This document shows, one piece after another, positions 63,382 through 64,000 of a DNA stretch of 64,000 nucleotides. The translations under genes and the position numbers were made by a program. Position 1 is the first letter of the stretch; each line of letters opens with the position of its first letter. Below the pieces are notes generated by a model. That model saw only the letters and a program-made list of their open reading frames with translations, was not told where the DNA came from and made no database searches. Source of the stretch: Opitutia bacterium Tous-C4FEB (lineage in GTDB: Bacteria; Verrucomicrobiota; Verrucomicrobiia; Opitutales; Opitutaceae); contig NEVA01000006.1 in the NCBI GenBank assembly GCA_002304445.1, forward strand, positions 88,638 through 152,637. Direction: 5' to 3'.

Positions 63382-64000
63382 TTAGGCGCCGGCGGGGGCT
63401 GGATTCGCGGTGTTTTGGTGGTGGTCTGGAACAATATATTTCAACTGCGGCGCAGTTGTGCGGATCCACTCTTGGAGACGGAGATAACCGTCGCGTAATT
63501 GTTCAGCCCAGCCACCGCTTATAGAGACTTGTAGTTCTTTTTGACGACCTGATTGCACGAGCCTGGCGGCGATCAAAAGAAACCAGCGTCGACCGCGTTT
63601 GGCCTCGGTATGTTTTTGAGGCACGATGAAGCGCACGAACAGAGTCCACAGGTTGTAAACGACGAGCAGCAGCCGCGCCGCCAGTTCGGTGGTCGCCCTG
63701 GACTTCGCGCAGAAGCCGATGAAGCCCCACTGATTTTTGAGTTCGTCTAACACGTTCTCGGTGTCGGCGCGCTGGCGGTAGAGTTCTTGGATCTGCCAGC
63801 CGTTCACTGCGTCGGGCAGGTTGGTGACGTAGACCGCGAACTCATGTTTGTGCTGGTCCCAGAACTCCGTGCGGTGCGCGGCGGGCACGACCCCTTGCAA
63901 GGTGCGGGCGAAGATCACCCGCCGGGATGTTTTCCAGCCCGTGAGTTGGATCCGGCCCTCGGCCATCTGACAGGCCCCGAGGATCGCCGGGCCCTGCCAG
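63382..64000 (-). CDS. IS1380-type transposase, C-terminal part (runs off right edge)
   Basis: The reverse frame is open to the window edge; about 205 codons are visible. The key strings are RQRADTENVLDELKNQWGFI and GFCAKSRATTELAARLLLVV with YNLWTLFVRFI, which match the DDE-superfamily IS1380 transposases (D-T-E-N region and the following K/E). The full protein is usually 420-470 residues. The start and first catalytic Asp lie beyond the window. Whether the element is complete cannot be judged. Confidence 0.85.
   Translation of the reverse strand, partial: WQGPAILGACQMAEGRIQLTGWKTSRRVIFARTLQGVVPAAHRTEFWDQHKHEFAVYVTNLPDAVNGWQIQELYRQRADTENVLDELKNQWGFIGFCAKSRATTELAARLLLVVYNLWTLFVRFIVPQKHTEAKRGRRWFLLIAARLVQSGRQKELQVSISGGWAEQLRDGYLRLQEWIRTTAPQLKYIVPDHHQNTANPAPAGA

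Noticed and set aside
1..64000. CRISPR array, tRNA or rRNA genes
   Set aside because: No regular direct repeats with unique spacers and no cloverleaf or rRNA-like segments were seen by eye. A tRNA scan would settle the tRNA point.

Overview
The window reads as a contiguous piece of a high-GC bacterial chromosome, most likely from the Verrucomicrobiota, family Opitutaceae or close to it. The pointers are a PSD1/DUF1549-DUF1553 cytochrome gene beside a DUF1501 gene and a Tat-exported propeller protein, very large TonB-dependent receptors with a V-E-L-S-P-F-V-type mature N-terminus, and weak Shine-Dalgarno signals. This is inference from gene families; there is no rRNA in the window.

Layout. 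1-6.4 kb: the 5' part of an HrpA-type helicase running off the left edge, small membrane proteins, a sulfite-oxidase-fold molybdoenzyme, a DAACS-family carboxylate/amino-acid symporter and an SSS-family sodium symporter. 6.4-9 kb: a PIN toxin/Phd-type antitoxin pair, a luciferase-like flavin oxidoreductase and a CIA30-domain protein. 9-15.3 kb: a probable operon of PSD1 cytochrome, DUF1501 and beta-propeller genes. 15.3-19.3 kb: a 570-base gap holding a 131-bp nested palindrome, a phage-CII-like regulator, sucC-sucD with a clear terminator, and an IS256-family transposase stump. 19.3-24.4 kb (minus strand): an ATP-grasp-like protein, prfB with its programmed +1 frameshift, and the GDP-fucose genes fcl and gmd. 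24.6-32.8 kb (plus): pyrH-frr-proB, a UvrD/PcrA helicase, a REP-associated tyrosine transposase bracketed by REP pairs, a glyoxalase-fold dioxygenase with an esterase, and an aldo/keto reductase. 32.9-45.9 kb (mostly minus): a glpT-glycerophosphodiesterase pair, a TonB receptor, an FKBP lipoprotein, rarA, comEC (plus), a truncated EEP nuclease, a two-domain ThyX-like protein and a DUF429 protein. 46-59.5 kb (minus): a 13-gene complex I operon, nuoB to nuoN, with no nuoA at its head. 59.9-64 kb: a second large TonB receptor and the C-terminal part of an IS1380-type transposase running off the right edge.

How it fits together. The core is housekeeping: respiratory complex I, the succinyl-CoA step of the TCA cycle, translation termination and ribosome recycling, UMP and proline synthesis, and recombination helicases. 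Around it sit uptake and catabolism genes (TonB receptors, symporters, GlpT, the PSD1/DUF1501 module) that suit a heterotroph using polymers or organic acids.

The most distinctive part is the non-coding layer. There are at least four palindromic or periodic repeat families: REPs around the RAYT gene, one of which appears to serve as the prfB terminator; repeats that sit right after stop codons; hairpins of the CACGGGC/GCCCGTG type, two hairpins of which lie in frame inside a gene; and repeats with a 9-nt phase that lie only between co-directional genes. I did not find a clearly new multi-gene defence or biosynthetic system. The best candidates for new biology are this repeat layer and the toxin-antitoxin pair whose antitoxin start codon appears to be ATA.
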